Translations under genes and position numbers: made by a program
Assembly: GCA_964528575.1 (NCBI GenBank)
Contig: CAZGTQ010000015.1
Span: 1 to 54,276, forward strand
From: CAZGTQ01 sp964528575
GTDB lineage: Bacteria; Planctomycetota; UBA1135; GCA-002686595
Length of the DNA: 54,276 nucleotides
Direction of reading: 5' to 3'
Notes under the pieces: model-generated
What the model was told of the DNA's origin: nothing
Database searches by the model: none
Seen by the model: only the letters and a program-made list of their open reading frames with translations
Shown here: in pieces, positions 7,795 to 16,976 of the stretch
Layout of the letters: every line of letters starts with the position of its first letter
How positions within the stretch are numbered: the stretch's first letter is position 1

Positions 7795-9489
7795 CTACTG
7801 CGCCTGCGCGAGCCGCTGCTCGATCAGCGTGAGGATCTCGCGCTCGCGCTCGAGCGCGCGCTCCTGGATCGTCGCGCCGCGGGCGACGTAGTCGTCGCGC
7901 TGCGTCGCGTCGGCGAGCTCCTTCGCGTTGATGCGCACGTTGAGGTACGCGCCCATCACGGCCGTGCGCGCGCAGAGGGCGCCGACCCCGGCGTCCGACA
8001 CCGACGCGGCGAGGCCCGACTTCGCCATCGCCGCGAGCACGTCCATCGATTCGAGCGCGACCTCCATGACGCGCAGCGGCACGTCGATCGCGCCGCGCGT
8101 CGCGGCCTGGATCGCCTCGCTGCGCGCTCTCTTCTCCGCGTCCGTCGCCTGCGGCATGCCGAACGAAGCCAGGATCGCGTTGAACGCGTCCGTGTCGGCG
8201 TCGACCAGGCGCAGGAGCTCGTCGTGCGCGCGCTTGCCGCGCTCGGCGACCGCGGAGAACTCCTCCCAACGCGCGTCCCAGCCGGGCTTGTGCGACGACA
8301 GGTTCGCGACCATCGTGCCGAGCGCCGCGCCGAGCGCGCCGACGCACGCCGCGACCGACCCGCCGCCCGGCGCGGGGGTCTCCGACGCGGTCGCATCCGC
8401 GAACGCGCGCACGGTGCGGTCGACGAGCTTGGGCGCCGCGTCCGCCTCCAGCGCGTACTCGATGATCTTCTCGCGCGGCTCGAACGGCGCGAGCTCGTCG
8501 AGCCCCATCGACTTGACCGCGATCTTGACGAGCTCCGCGTCCGAGACACCGAGCGAGCGCTGCTGCTTGCGCAGGAAATAGCGGCCGGCCTCGAGGATCG
8601 CGGACAGCGGCACGAGACCGACGACCTCCGAGCCCGTCACGCGCACCCCGCGCGCGCGGGCGCGCTCGCAACACTCGTCGAAAGCGACGTGGATCGGCGT
8701 GACCGCCAGATTCGTCAGGTTCATCGAGATCTGCGCGACCCCGTACTCCTCGATGTACCAGCCGATGCCCTTGACGCACTTCAGCGAGCCCGGCGTCCAG
8801 ACCGGCTCGCCGCGAGCGTCCTTGACGACCGGGCCGGTGACCGGGTCGCCCTCGCGCTTGACGCGCCCTTTCTCGCGCACGTCGAACGCGATCGCGTTGG
8901 CCCGCCGCGTCGACGTCGTGTTCAGGTTGACGTTGTACGCGATGAGGAACTCGCGCGCGCCGACCGCGGTGGCGCCCGAGCGCGGGTTGAACTGCGCGGG
9001 GCCGAAGTCGGGCTTCCACTGCGCATCCGCGAGCCGGTCCTTCAGCTTCTCGTACTCGCCCGCGCGCACGACGGCGAGGTTGCGCCGCTCCGCCGTGAAC
9101 GCCGCGTTCTCGTAGCAGAAGACGGTGAGCCCGACCTCCTCGCCCAGCCGCGCGGCGAGCTTGCGCGCGTACTCGACGGTCTCGTCCATCGTGATGCCGC
9201 GGATCGGCACGAGCGGGCACACGTCCAGCGCGCCGAAGCGCGGGTGCTCGCCCTTGTGGCGGCGCATGTCGATCAGCTCGGCGGCCCTGCGCGCGGCGCG
9301 CACCGCGGCTTCGACGACCGCTTCGGGCGCGCCGACGAACGTGACGACCGTGCGATTCGTCGCCTTGCCGGGATCGACGTCGAGCAGCTTGACGCCGTCG
9401 ACGGTCTCGACCTGCTCGGTGATCTGTCGGAGAACGGCCGCGTCGCGGCCCTCGCTGAAGTTCGGAACGCACTCGACGAGCTGCTGCAT
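7795..9489 (-). CDS. ftcD: Bifunctional glutamate formimidoyltransferase / formimidoyl-THF cyclodeaminase
   Basis: This enzyme ends the tetrahydrofolate branch of histidine degradation. It moves the formimino group from formiminoglutamate to tetrahydrofolate, then cyclises it with release of ammonia to methenyl-THF. The protein has 564 residues from ATG 9489; a TTG at 9498 would add three. Residues 1-180 and about 181-330 form the transferase, opening VECVPNFSEGRD. His82 in GEHPRFG falls at the position of the catalytic histidine reported for the mammalian enzyme. The cyclodeaminase domain begins near AFADATASETPAPGGG. The two-domain fusion is the animal-like form and occurs in several bacterial phyla. 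No hut genes are in the window. It lies 33 bp after the ASPIC gene on the same strand. Confidence 0.95.
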   Translation of the reverse strand: MQQLVECVPNFSEGRDAAVLRQITEQVETVDGVKLLDVDPGKATNRTVVTFVGAPEAVVEAAVRAARRAAELIDMRRHKGEHPRFGALDVCPLVPIRGITMDETVEYARKLAARLGEEVGLTVFCYENAAFTAERRNLAVVRAGEYEKLKDRLADAQWKPDFGPAQFNPRSGATAVGAREFLIAYNVNLNTTSTRRANAIAFDVREKGRVKREGDPVTGPVVKDARGEPVWTPGSLKCVKGIGWYIEEYGVAQISMNLTNLAVTPIHVAFDECCERARARGVRVTGSEVVGLVPLSAILEAGRYFLRKQQRSLGVSDAELVKIAVKSMGLDELAPFEPREKIIEYALEADAAPKLVDRTVRAFADATASETPAPGGGSVAACVGALGAALGTMVANLSSHKPGWDARWEEFSAVAERGKRAHDELLRLVDADTDAFNAILASFGMPQATDAEKRARSEAIQAATRGAIDVPLRVMEVALESMDVLAAMAKSGLAASVSDAGVGALCARTAVMGAYLNVRINAKELADATQRDDYVARGATIQERALEREREILTLIEQRLAQAQ

Positions 9490-9522
9490 GGGGCCCAATG
9501 GTAGGGACGCGCGGACGGCCGT

Positions 9523-11157
9523 TCAGCCGCGCGAGCGGCGAATCTCGATCGGGCCGAGCGTCTCGACCGGATGGCTCGTCGTCTCGCCGTCCGGCCAGCG
9601 CACGTCGATGCGCACCGGGCGCGCGCCGGCCGGCAGCCCGAAGAGCGGCGCGAGCTCGTCCTGCGAGAGATAGCCGGTGCCCGAGCGCACCCAGCGCACC
9701 TGGTTCGGGCCGTTCGCGACGGCGAGCTCCACGCGCGCGCCGATCGCGAGCGTATTCGTGCCGTCGCCGATGAGCTCGACGCGGATCCAGGCGCTGCCCG
9801 GCGCCGCGAGCTCGTTCGCGAGCACGACGAGCGGCTCCCCGTTGCCCGCCAGCACGAGGTCGGCCGCGCCGTCGCCGTCGAGGTCGCCCGCCGCGACCGC
9901 GCGTCCGACGCGCGGCGTCGCGAGCGCGGGCCCGACGTCCCACGGCTCGAACCGACCGCCGGCCACGCCGCGCAAGCACTGCGCGGGCTGCGCGTGCTTC
10001 CACAGCTCGAAGCGGTCCTCGATGTGACGCAGCACGTGCCCGTTGACGACGACGAGGTCCTGGAAGCCGTCGCGGTCGAGGTCGGCGAACGTCACGCCGA
10101 AGCCGAGCGGCGTGCGCGACAGGGCCGTGATCCCCGCCTGGCGCGAGCGGTCCTTGAACCGGCCGCTCCCCGCGTTCGCGTAGAGCGCGTTCGACTCGCC
10201 CGCGAAGTTCGTCACGAACAGATCCGGCAGCCCGTTCCGGTCGACGTCCGCCACGCCGACGCCCATGCCCGCCTCCGCGCGGCCGTACAGGTTGTACGCC
10301 GCGCCCGACTCGAACGTGCGATCCTCGAGCACGCCGTCGCCGCGGTTCAAGTACAGGTGGTTCTCGACCGAGTCGTTCGCGACGTACGCGTCGACGTCGC
10401 CGTCCTCGTCGAGGTCGACGAGCGCGAGCCCGAGCCCCTTGCCGCGCGCCGCCGCGAGCCCCCACGGCCCCGTGCGCTCCTCGAAGCCGCCGCGCCCGTC
10501 GCCCTTCCACGCGCGGTCGCCGATCCCGGCGAACTGCGTCACGTCGCAGTAGTCGGGCTCGCCGTGCGCGGTGCACGCGCGGTACAGCCCCGGCCCCTTC
10601 TCGAGGTAGCCGACGACGACGAGGTCGAGGTGGCCGTCGCGGTCGAGATCGGCGAAGCCGCACGCGCTGGTCCAGCGCGGGTCCGCGAGCGCGCCCGAGC
10701 GCTCGACGAACGTCCCGTCGCCCTCGTTCAGGAGCAGCGCGTCCGGCCCGAAGTTCGTGACGAACAGGTCGACGTCCGCGTCGCCGTCGACATCGCCCGC
10801 GCACGTCCCCATCGCGAAGCCTGCGTGCGCCGCGTCGCCCGAGCGTTCCGTCGCGTCCTCGAACCGCGCCGCGCCGTCGTTCAGGTACAGCCGGTTCGCG
10901 CCGCCCGCGCCCGGCGGCTCGTCGTAGCCGGGCAGCTCCCCGCCCTGCAACGCGTACACGTCCAGGTCGCCGTCGCCGTCGACGTCGACGAGCGCGACGC
11001 CCGCCGCCATCGTCTCGGGCAGCGCGTACCGGCCGCGGAAGCCGTTGTCGCGCACGAAATCGATCCCGGACGCTGCGGTGACGTCGACGAGCGCGGGACC
11101 AGGCGGGGGCGGGGCGCACGCCGCGAGGCCGGCGAGCGCGGCGAGGCGCGCTCTCAC
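9523..11157 (-). CDS. FG-GAP/VCBS plus ASPIC/UnbV (CRTAC1-like) lipoprotein
   Basis: The protein has 544 residues. It starts with a lipoprotein signal, LAALAGLAAC, with Cys14 as the acylation site. Calcium-binding propeller repeats follow, with D-x-D-x-D-G-x-x-D motifs (VDVDGDGDLDVYAL, ADLDRDGHLDLVVV, VDLDEDGDVDAYVA, ADVDRNGLPDLFVT, GDLDGDGAADLVLA). The C-terminal ~90 residues carry the ASPIC/UnbV signature (LAIGARVEL, VRSGTGYLSQ, IDVRWPDG). This architecture is common in planctomycetes and acidobacteria, and it resembles eukaryotic CRTAC1. The biochemical role is unknown. The GTG start overlaps the stop of the upstream TPR gene (GTGA), implying coupled translation. Confidence 0.88.
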   Translation of the reverse strand: MRARLAALAGLAACAPPPPGPALVDVTAASGIDFVRDNGFRGRYALPETMAAGVALVDVDGDGDLDVYALQGGELPGYDEPPGAGGANRLYLNDGAARFEDATERSGDAAHAGFAMGTCAGDVDGDADVDLFVTNFGPDALLLNEGDGTFVERSGALADPRWTSACGFADLDRDGHLDLVVVGYLEKGPGLYRACTAHGEPDYCDVTQFAGIGDRAWKGDGRGGFEERTGPWGLAAARGKGLGLALVDLDEDGDVDAYVANDSVENHLYLNRGDGVLEDRTFESGAAYNLYGRAEAGMGVGVADVDRNGLPDLFVTNFAGESNALYANAGSGRFKDRSRQAGITALSRTPLGFGVTFADLDRDGFQDLVVVNGHVLRHIEDRFELWKHAQPAQCLRGVAGGRFEPWDVGPALATPRVGRAVAAGDLDGDGAADLVLAGNGEPLVVLANELAAPGSAWIRVELIGDGTNTLAIGARVELAVANGPNQVRWVRSGTGYLSQDELAPLFGLPAGARPVRIDVRWPDGETTSHPVETLGPIEIRRSRG

Positions 11158-12164
11158 CGCACGCCTCCGAGCTGGCGCGCGATCCGAAAATGTTTCGCGG
11201 CCTGGTTCGCGGCCCCCGTCCGTTCGAGCGCCTCGGCGAGGAGCTGGTGCAGCTCGGCGTACGTCGGCGCGCGCTCGATCGCGGGCTCGAGGACCGCGAC
11301 GGCGTCGGCGTGCCGGCCGAGCTCCGAGTACGCGCGGCCGAGCTCGAGCCGGCCGAAGGTCCAGCGCGGCAGCTCCTCGACCAGCGGGCCCAGCTCCGCG
11401 ACGCGTTGCGCGGCCGGCCGCGCGCGGAAGTGGCGTCCCGTCGCGTCGCTGATCGCGCCGTGGAGCTGGCGGTGGCGCGCAGCCTCATCGCCGCGACGCA
11501 TGCGCAGGAGCAGGCTCGCGAGCGCGTCGCGCGCGCCGAGGTGGCCGGGCTCGAGCGCGAGCGTCTTGCGGTAGGCCTCGATCGCCGCGTTCCCCTCGCC
11601 GCGCTCCTCGGCCGCGAGCCCGAGGATGTGGTGCGCCGTCGCGAGCGAGCGGTCGCGCCGGACCGCCGCGGACGCGTGCTCGCCGGCGGCCGCGAGGTCG
11701 CCGGTTTCGAGCGCGAAACGCGCGTGCAACAGATGTGTCGTCGCCGTGTTCGGAGCGAGCTCGCGCAGGCGCGCGAGCGGCGCCTCGGCCTCGTCGACGA
11801 CGCCGGCGCGCAGCGCGCCGTCGACGAGCTGCGCGGCCATCTCCGCGTCGTTCGGCTCGGCCGCGAGGATGCGCGCGCCGGCCTCGAGGAACGTCGCGTG
11901 GTCCTGCGCGATCCAGCCGGCGGCGGCGAGCGCGCGCCACGCGCGCGGCCAGCCGGGCGCGAGCTCGGTCGCCTCGCGCAGGACCGCGAGGCCGGCCGGG
12001 CGGTCGCCCGACTCGAACAGCTCGTTGCCGCGCTCGAGCGCCTCGCGCGCTTGGGCGGTCGGCTCGGTGCCCCACGCGAGCGAGTCGCTCGCGGCGGGAC
12101 CGGGATCGCAGGCCGCCGTCGCGACCGCGAGGACGACCAGGAGCGGTGGGGGGGGGCGGGACAT
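11154..12164 (-). CDS. TPR-repeat lipoprotein
   Basis: The protein has 336 residues. A lipoprotein signal ends in ATAAC with Cys19. The rest is alpha-helical tetratricopeptide repeats, for example ALERGNELFESGDRPAGLAV, AIEAYRKTLALEPGHLGARD and the C-terminal ADAVAVLEPAIERAPTYAEL. TPRs mediate protein-protein contacts. Co-transcription with the ASPIC lipoprotein suggests a shared envelope complex; TPR-ASPIC neighbours are frequent in this kind of genome. No Shine-Dalgarno precedes ATG 12164. A TACAAT box only 10-15 nt upstream suggests a near-leaderless transcript. It is divergent from the EamA transporter with a 53-bp gap. Confidence 0.82.
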   Translation of the reverse strand: MSRPPPPLLVVLAVATAACDPGPAASDSLAWGTEPTAQAREALERGNELFESGDRPAGLAVLREATELAPGWPRAWRALAAAGWIAQDHATFLEAGARILAAEPNDAEMAAQLVDGALRAGVVDEAEAPLARLRELAPNTATTHLLHARFALETGDLAAAGEHASAAVRRDRSLATAHHILGLAAEERGEGNAAIEAYRKTLALEPGHLGARDALASLLLRMRRGDEAARHRQLHGAISDATGRHFRARPAAQRVAELGPLVEELPRWTFGRLELGRAYSELGRHADAVAVLEPAIERAPTYAELHQLLAEALERTGAANQAAKHFRIARQLGGVR

Positions 12165-12173
12165 CGTCAGGGA

Positions 12174-12179
12174 ATTGTA
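12174..12179 (-). promoter_or_regulatory. Candidate -10 box giving a near-leaderless mRNA
   Basis: TACAAT on the minus strand matches five of six -10 positions. It lies so close to ATG 12164 that transcription would begin within a few bases of the start codon. No good -35 is seen at 16-18 nt. Confidence 0.35.
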
Positions 12180-12217
12180 GACCGGCCCTGGAGCCCGGCG
12201 TGCGAGGCTCGTCGTCC

Positions 12218-13198
12218 ATGCGTCTCGCCGACGAGCCTGCGCCGGGCGGCCCGCGGCCGCTGGTCGTGCGGCTGGGCCTCGCGCTCCTGTGCGCGATCTG
12301 GGGCAGCACGTGGCTCGTCATCCGCACCGGCCTCGAGGACCTGCCGGCGCTGACGTCCGCCGCGATCCGCTTTACCGTCGCGGTCGCGCTCTTCTCGGCG
12401 CTGACGCCGTTCTTGCGCCGGCGCGAGGGCGGCGAGCGGCCGCCCGTGCGGCTCGTGCTCGCGATGGGCGTGTTCAACTTCGCGGTGCCGTACGGGCTGC
12501 TCTACTGGGCCGAGCAGGTCATCCCGTCGAGCCTCGCGAGCGTGCTCTGGGCGGTGTTCCCGATGATGATGGCCGCGGCGGGGCACCGCTGGCTCGGTGA
12601 GCGGCTGCGGCCGATCGCGTGGCTCGGATTCGCGGGCGGCTTCGTCGGCGTCGCGCTCCTGTTCGCGACCGACCTGCGCGCGCTCGGCGGCGGCGCCGTG
12701 GGCGTCGCGCTCGTCTACCTGCTCAGCCCCGGGATCTCGACGGTCGGCCACGTGATCGTCAAGCGCGACGGCGCGCGCACGAGCTCGGTCGAGCTGACGC
12801 GCGGTGGGCTCGGCGTGTGCGCCGTCCTGCTGTGGGCGGTCGCGTTGCCGCTCGAGGCGGGGGAGGAGCTGCGCTGGACGCCGCGCGCGCTCTTCAGCGT
12901 CGCGTACCTCGCGGTCGTCGGCACGGTCGTGGCGTTCGGCATCTACTTCTGGCTGATGCGCTTCGCGCCGGCGCACCAGATGAGCTTGATCGCGTACGTC
13001 GTGCCGGTGATCGCGCTCGGGCTCGGCTGGGGGCTGGGGAACGAGGCGGTCGGCCTGCACACGCTCGTGGGCACGGGGCTGATCCTCTCGGGCATCGTCG
13101 CGGTCGCGCGCGGCCGCGCGTCCGCGCCGGCGCCGCCCGCTCCAGAACCTCCCATGCCGACCGGCATCCCCGACCCGCGCATGAGGAGCACGACGTGA
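12218..13198 (+). CDS. EamA/RhaT-family (DMT superfamily) transporter
   Basis: The 326-residue inner membrane protein has about ten predicted transmembrane segments arranged as two EamA halves. The first half begins LGLALLCAIWGSTWLVIRTG, a typical EamA opening, and the second begins near SVAYLAVVGTVVAFGIYFWL. Relatives export or import amino acids, drugs or metabolites; the substrate is not predictable here. The start at ATG 12218 places the first helix near residue 20; the frame is open further upstream but that part reads as shadow sequence. Its stop overlaps the GTG start of the next gene (GTGA), so the pair is probably translationally coupled. Confidence 0.88.
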   Translation: MRLADEPAPGGPRPLVVRLGLALLCAIWGSTWLVIRTGLEDLPALTSAAIRFTVAVALFSALTPFLRRREGGERPPVRLVLAMGVFNFAVPYGLLYWAEQVIPSSLASVLWAVFPMMMAAAGHRWLGERLRPIAWLGFAGGFVGVALLFATDLRALGGGAVGVALVYLLSPGISTVGHVIVKRDGARTSSVELTRGGLGVCAVLLWAVALPLEAGEELRWTPRALFSVAYLAVVGTVVAFGIYFWLMRFAPAHQMSLIAYVVPVIALGLGWGLGNEAVGLHTLVGTGLILSGIVAVARGRASAPAPPAPEPPMPTGIPDPRMRSTT

Positions 13199-14313
13199 GC
13201 GAGCCCGCCCTGATCGTGGTCGGCGGCGGCATCGCGGGCGCGGCCGCTGCGCTGCGCGCCGCGCAGTACGCGCTGCCCGCGGTGTGGCTGCGCGGCACGC
13301 GCGACACGCACCGCTCGAGCCGCGCGGCGTACGTCAAGAACATCGACAACATGGTCGGCGTGCACCCCGACATCGTGCGGACCAAGGTGCTCGACGAGCT
13401 GTCGGCGGAGCACCCCGACGCCGCCGCGCGGGTCTCGTCGATGCACATGCACGTCTCGACGGTCGACATCGTGCGCAACGCCGAGGAGCGCATCCGCGCG
13501 CAGTGGGACGACGTCGTGACGATCGTCGACGAGGCCGCGGTGGACGCGGAGCGCACGGCGGACGGCTTTCGCCTGACGACGTCGGCCGGCCGCACGCTCG
13601 CGGCGCCGAACGTCGTGCTCGCCACCGGTGTCATGGACCGCCAGCCGATCGTGCACAAGCAGCGCGGCGGCCGCACGCTCGAGGGCATCCGCTGGCTCTT
13701 CCCGTACGCGAATCAGGAGTCGCTGCTGTACTGCATCCGTTGCGAGGGCCATCTCACGCGCGGCCGGCGCGTCGGCGTGATCGGCGCGGGCCCGTCGGCG
13801 GCGGAGATCGCGCTCATGATCCGCGAGCGCTACGGCTCGGACGTGACGATCCTCACGGCGGGGGAGGAGCGCGCGTGGGGCGAGGAGCGGGCGCGCTTGC
13901 TCGAGCTCGAGGGCGTGCGCGTCGTCGACGGCAAGCTCGTCGACGTGCACGGCGCCGGCGGCGGCCGCACGCTGCACGGCTTTTCGGTCGAGGGCCACGA
14001 CGAGCGCGTCGAGCTCGACTTCGCGTTCGTGTCGATGGGGCTCTACCGCGTGTTCAACGACCTCGCAGTCACGCTCGGCGCCGAGCTCGAACAGAGCGAG
14101 CGGCCCGCGGGCGAGCGGCACGTGCTCGTCGGCACGTGGGGCGAGACGAGCGTGCCCGGGCTCTTCGCCGTCGGCGACATGGCCGCGCGCACCGGCGAGC
14201 CGATGATGAAGCAGGTGTACACGTCCCAGGAGTACGCCGTGCGCGCGGTCGACACGATCGACCGCCGGCGCCGTCGCGCCGGGCGCGACGCGCTGCTCGC
14301 GCGCGGTCAGTAG
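13195..14313 (+). CDS. Thioredoxin-reductase-like FAD/NAD(P) oxidoreductase with CIRC motif
   Basis: The protein has 372 residues. An FAD-binding Rossmann motif (VVGGGIAGAAAAL) opens it. The NAD(P) motif GVIGAGPSAAEIAL is near residue 195, and the second FAD contact GLFAVGDMAARTGEPMMKQV is near the C-terminus. Between the FAD and NAD domains, Cys180-Ile-Arg-Cys183-Glu-Gly stands where thioredoxin reductase has C-A-T-C-D-G, so a redox-active disulfide is plausible. The partner need not be thioredoxin. The GTG start is supported by GAGGAG upstream and by the GTGA overlap with the EamA gene. It is longer than typical TrxB because of an insertion near the N-terminus (residues about 45-75). The 3' end overlaps the convergent MORN gene by 7 bp. 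Confidence 0.82.
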   Translation: MSEPALIVVGGGIAGAAAALRAAQYALPAVWLRGTRDTHRSSRAAYVKNIDNMVGVHPDIVRTKVLDELSAEHPDAAARVSSMHMHVSTVDIVRNAEERIRAQWDDVVTIVDEAAVDAERTADGFRLTTSAGRTLAAPNVVLATGVMDRQPIVHKQRGGRTLEGIRWLFPYANQESLLYCIRCEGHLTRGRRVGVIGAGPSAAEIALMIRERYGSDVTILTAGEERAWGEERARLLELEGVRVVDGKLVDVHGAGGGRTLHGFSVEGHDERVELDFAFVSMGLYRVFNDLAVTLGAELEQSERPAGERHVLVGTWGETSVPGLFAVGDMAARTGEPMMKQVYTSQEYAVRAVDTIDRRRRRAGRDALLARGQ

Positions 14314-15482
14314 CCGCTGGGACGCTCGTTCGCGCGCAGCGGGCGGACGCGCTCGTCCGCCGCGTACCAGCCGCTGCGCTCCTCGTCGAGCGCGCCGTCC
14401 GCGGTCCACGCGAGCCACTTGCCGGCCGCGAGCCCTCGGTCGACGTCGCCCTGCTTGGCGAGGACGCCGCTCTCGTGCCACCAGGTCCAGACGCCGGCGC
14501 GCGTGCCGTCGCGGTATGCGCCCTGGGACGCCTTGGCACCGCTCGGGTGGAAGCTCGTCCACGTGCCGATCCGCACGGACATGCCGCCTCCCTCGGACGG
14601 GTCGGGGACGCTCTCGCCGATCGCGCGCAGCGTCCCGTCGGGCCACGTCTCGCGCACGAGCTCGTCCTCGTCGTCCTGAGCGCAAGTCGCGCGCTCGTCG
14701 GGGCGCAGGTCGCGCACGCGCTCGCCGCGCTCGTACCAGCCGCTGCGCGCGGCGTCGAGCGCGCCGTCCGCGCTCCACACGTGCCACGCGCCCTGCGCGA
14801 GGCCGCCGCGGAACGTGGGGAGCTCGAAGAGCGTCCAGGGGACGGCATCGTCGTCTTCAGCCGCCGAGCGGACGCGCGTGAACAGGAAGTCGGCCACGAA
14901 CGCCCTGCGCTCGCCGGCCGACTCGAGGTACGCGCCGCACGCGGCGAGGCGGCCGTCCGGGTGCCAGAACCGCCAGATCCCGATCGCCTTGCCGCCGTCG
15001 AGCTCCTCGTCCCTCCCGGTCAGCTCGAGGCGGTGCTCGCTGAACGCGCCCTGTGCGGATCGAGCGCCGTTCTCGTACCACAGCGTCCACGGTCCGACGC
15101 GCGCGCCTCCTTCGAGCGCGCCGCGGCTCCTGGGGACTCCGCTCTCGTACCAGAACGCCCAGACGCCGACGCGCGCGCTGCGGCGATAGCGACCCTCCGT
15201 CTCCTTCGCGCCGTTCTCGTAGAAGCGGGTCCAGCAGCCTTCGCTGCGGTCGACGACGGGCCAGTCCTCGCGGTCCTCGTACGTCTGGCCGAGCGTGCGC
15301 AGGGCGCCGCTCGGCCAACGCTCCACGACCAGCTCGAGGTCGAGCTCGCGCGGCGAGTCGCCGACGTCGAGGAGCCAACGCTCGACGCGCTCGAAGACCA
15401 ACGTGAGCGCCGCGATGCCCGCGACGAGGCACGCGAGCGCGCCGGCGCTCCAGACCGACCACCACGTCTTCGTGCTCGCCAT
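14307..15482 (-). CDS. Membrane-anchored MORN-variant (YwqK-like) repeat protein
   Basis: The protein has 391 residues. One transmembrane helix near residues 8-30 (WWSVWSAGALACLVAGIAAL) is followed by many MORN-variant repeats of the W-x-x-[WF]-[YH]-x-[ND]-G-x form. Examples are CWTRFYENGAKETEGRY, VWAFWYESGVPRSRGAL, GPWTLWYENGARSAQGAF and VWTWWHESGVLAKQGDV. Databases often label such proteins YwqK-family antitoxin, but no toxin gene is adjacent. A surface or periplasmic binding role is more likely. It follows the MATE gene on the same strand with a 13-bp gap. Confidence 0.8.
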   Translation of the reverse strand: MASTKTWWSVWSAGALACLVAGIAALTLVFERVERWLLDVGDSPRELDLELVVERWPSGALRTLGQTYEDREDWPVVDRSEGCWTRFYENGAKETEGRYRRSARVGVWAFWYESGVPRSRGALEGGARVGPWTLWYENGARSAQGAFSEHRLELTGRDEELDGGKAIGIWRFWHPDGRLAACGAYLESAGERRAFVADFLFTRVRSAAEDDDAVPWTLFELPTFRGGLAQGAWHVWSADGALDAARSGWYERGERVRDLRPDERATCAQDDEDELVRETWPDGTLRAIGESVPDPSEGGGMSVRIGTWTSFHPSGAKASQGAYRDGTRAGVWTWWHESGVLAKQGDVDRGLAAGKWLAWTADGALDEERSGWYAADERVRPLRANERPSGY

Positions 15483-15495
15483 CGCGCTCCCGACC

Positions 15496-16923
15496 CTACC
15501 CTGCCTCGGTCGGATCGGTGCGCGGCTGGAGCTGCGCCTCGAGCGCGAGGTCGCGGCGCACCCACAGGCCGAGCGCGAGCGACGCGAGCGCGGCGCCCGT
15601 CGCGTAGCCAGCGAACGCGCCCGCGACGGCGGGGTAACCGGCGGCGGGGGCGAGGCGCAGGCCGAAGTAGACCATCGGCGTGACGAGCACGAGCGCGCGG
15701 ACGACGCTCACGATCAAGCCGGGCCGCGGGCGCTGCATGCCGTCGAACGTCGCACGCAGCACGAACAGCGGCGAGAGGCCGAGCACCGCGAGCGGGAGCC
15801 AGCGCATGCCGATCTCGGCGAAGCGGCGCGTCTGGGCCGACTCCGAGAGCGCCGCGGCGACCCACGGGCCGACGAGGAACGCGAGCGGCGTCAGGACGAG
15901 CACGATGTAGCCCGCGCCCGCGCCGAGCGCGAGCGCGAGCTCGTGGCGGATCGCGTGGATGCGGCGGCCGCCCCACAGGTGCGCGGAGAGCGGGAGCATC
16001 GCCACGCCGACCGCGATCAGCGGCATCGACATGAAGCGCACCGCCTGGTCGAAGATCGCCCACGACGCGAGCGCGGCCTTGGAGTCGGGCGCCGCGGCGA
16101 GCATGCCGTTCACCGCGAGACCCTCGAGCGAGAGCATCACGAACGACAGCGCCGAGGGGACGCCGATCGTCATGATCGCGGCGACGGGGCGCTCGAACGT
16201 GCCCGGCCGGTCGTCGCGCGCCCCGGCCAGACGGCGTCGCTCGTGGTGCGCCGCGCGGCGCTGCGCGTAGACCAGGCTCGCGACGCGCGCGAGCACCGTC
16301 GCGAACGCGATGCCGAAGATGCCCCAGCCGAACGCGAAGACGAACAACGTGTTCAGCACGACGTTCGTGACGCCCGCGAGGATGCCCGCCCACATCGTGC
16401 TGCGCATGTCGTGGTGCGCCTTGACGAGCGAGTCGGGCAGGATCGACCAGAACGAGGTGAACGCGAGGCCGCCGACGAGCACCGTGCCGTAGATGCGGAA
16501 GTTCGACGCGACGGCGGGCTCGAGCGCGCCGAGGTGCGGCGTCGCGAGCCAGATGCCCGCCGCCAGCACGACGAACGCGGCGACCAACACGCGGATCAAC
16601 GAGCGCGTCGCGCGCACGAGCTGCGCGATCCGCGCGCCCTCGCGCGCGCCCAGCGCCGCCGAGAGCCGCGCGGTCAGCCCGTTCGACATGCCGACCCAGC
16701 ACGCGATGATCAGGAAGCGGAACGGGCCGGTCAGCGCGATCGCGGCGAGCGCGGCGTCGCCGTCGGGGAGCTGCGCCGCGTAGGCCGCGTCGACCAAGGC
16801 GAACGCTTCGCGGAACCAGAACGAGAGCACGAGCGGGGCCGACAGCCGCAGGATGCCCGCGGGGCGTTCGCTCGAGCTCGTCACGGCGCGTGGCATCCTC
16901 GCGGGCGCCGCGGGGACGGCCAC
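15496..16923 (-). CDS. MATE-family efflux transporter
   Basis: The inner membrane protein has about 475 residues and roughly twelve transmembrane helices. It shows the two-fold MATE pattern, with SAPLVLSFWFREAFALVDAA in the first half and PVAAIMTIGVPSALSFVMLS opening the second. MATE proteins exchange Na+ or H+ for cationic drugs or metabolites. The start is uncertain: GTG 16923 gives nine extra residues, whereas ATG 16896 gives MPRAVTSSSERPAG. Neither has a convincing ribosome binding site. It is divergent from the DUF2891 gene. Confidence 0.9.
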   Translation of the reverse strand: MAVPAAPARMPRAVTSSSERPAGILRLSAPLVLSFWFREAFALVDAAYAAQLPDGDAALAAIALTGPFRFLIIACWVGMSNGLTARLSAALGAREGARIAQLVRATRSLIRVLVAAFVVLAAGIWLATPHLGALEPAVASNFRIYGTVLVGGLAFTSFWSILPDSLVKAHHDMRSTMWAGILAGVTNVVLNTLFVFAFGWGIFGIAFATVLARVASLVYAQRRAAHHERRRLAGARDDRPGTFERPVAAIMTIGVPSALSFVMLSLEGLAVNGMLAAAPDSKAALASWAIFDQAVRFMSMPLIAVGVAMLPLSAHLWGGRRIHAIRHELALALGAGAGYIVLVLTPLAFLVGPWVAAALSESAQTRRFAEIGMRWLPLAVLGLSPLFVLRATFDGMQRPRPGLIVSVVRALVLVTPMVYFGLRLAPAAGYPAVAGAFAGYATGAALASLALGLWVRRDLALEAQLQPRTDPTEAG

Positions 16924-16976
16924 GCTTTTCCGTCCCTTTCCGCCGCCCCGCGCCCGTCCTACCCTACGCCCCCGTG

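Noticed and set aside
7775..11488. 1237-codon minus-strand frame spanning ftcD and the ASPIC gene
   Set aside because: It covers two real genes in another frame and is composed mostly of Arg and Ala; a shadow.
9523..12164. Histidine-utilisation operon around ftcD
   Set aside because: The co-directional genes are TPR and ASPIC lipoproteins; no hutH, hutU, hutI or hutG is present.
14307..15482. YwqK-type antitoxin of a toxin-antitoxin pair
   Set aside because: The repeats match MORN variants, but the protein is membrane-anchored and its neighbours are a MATE exporter and an oxidoreductase, not a toxin.
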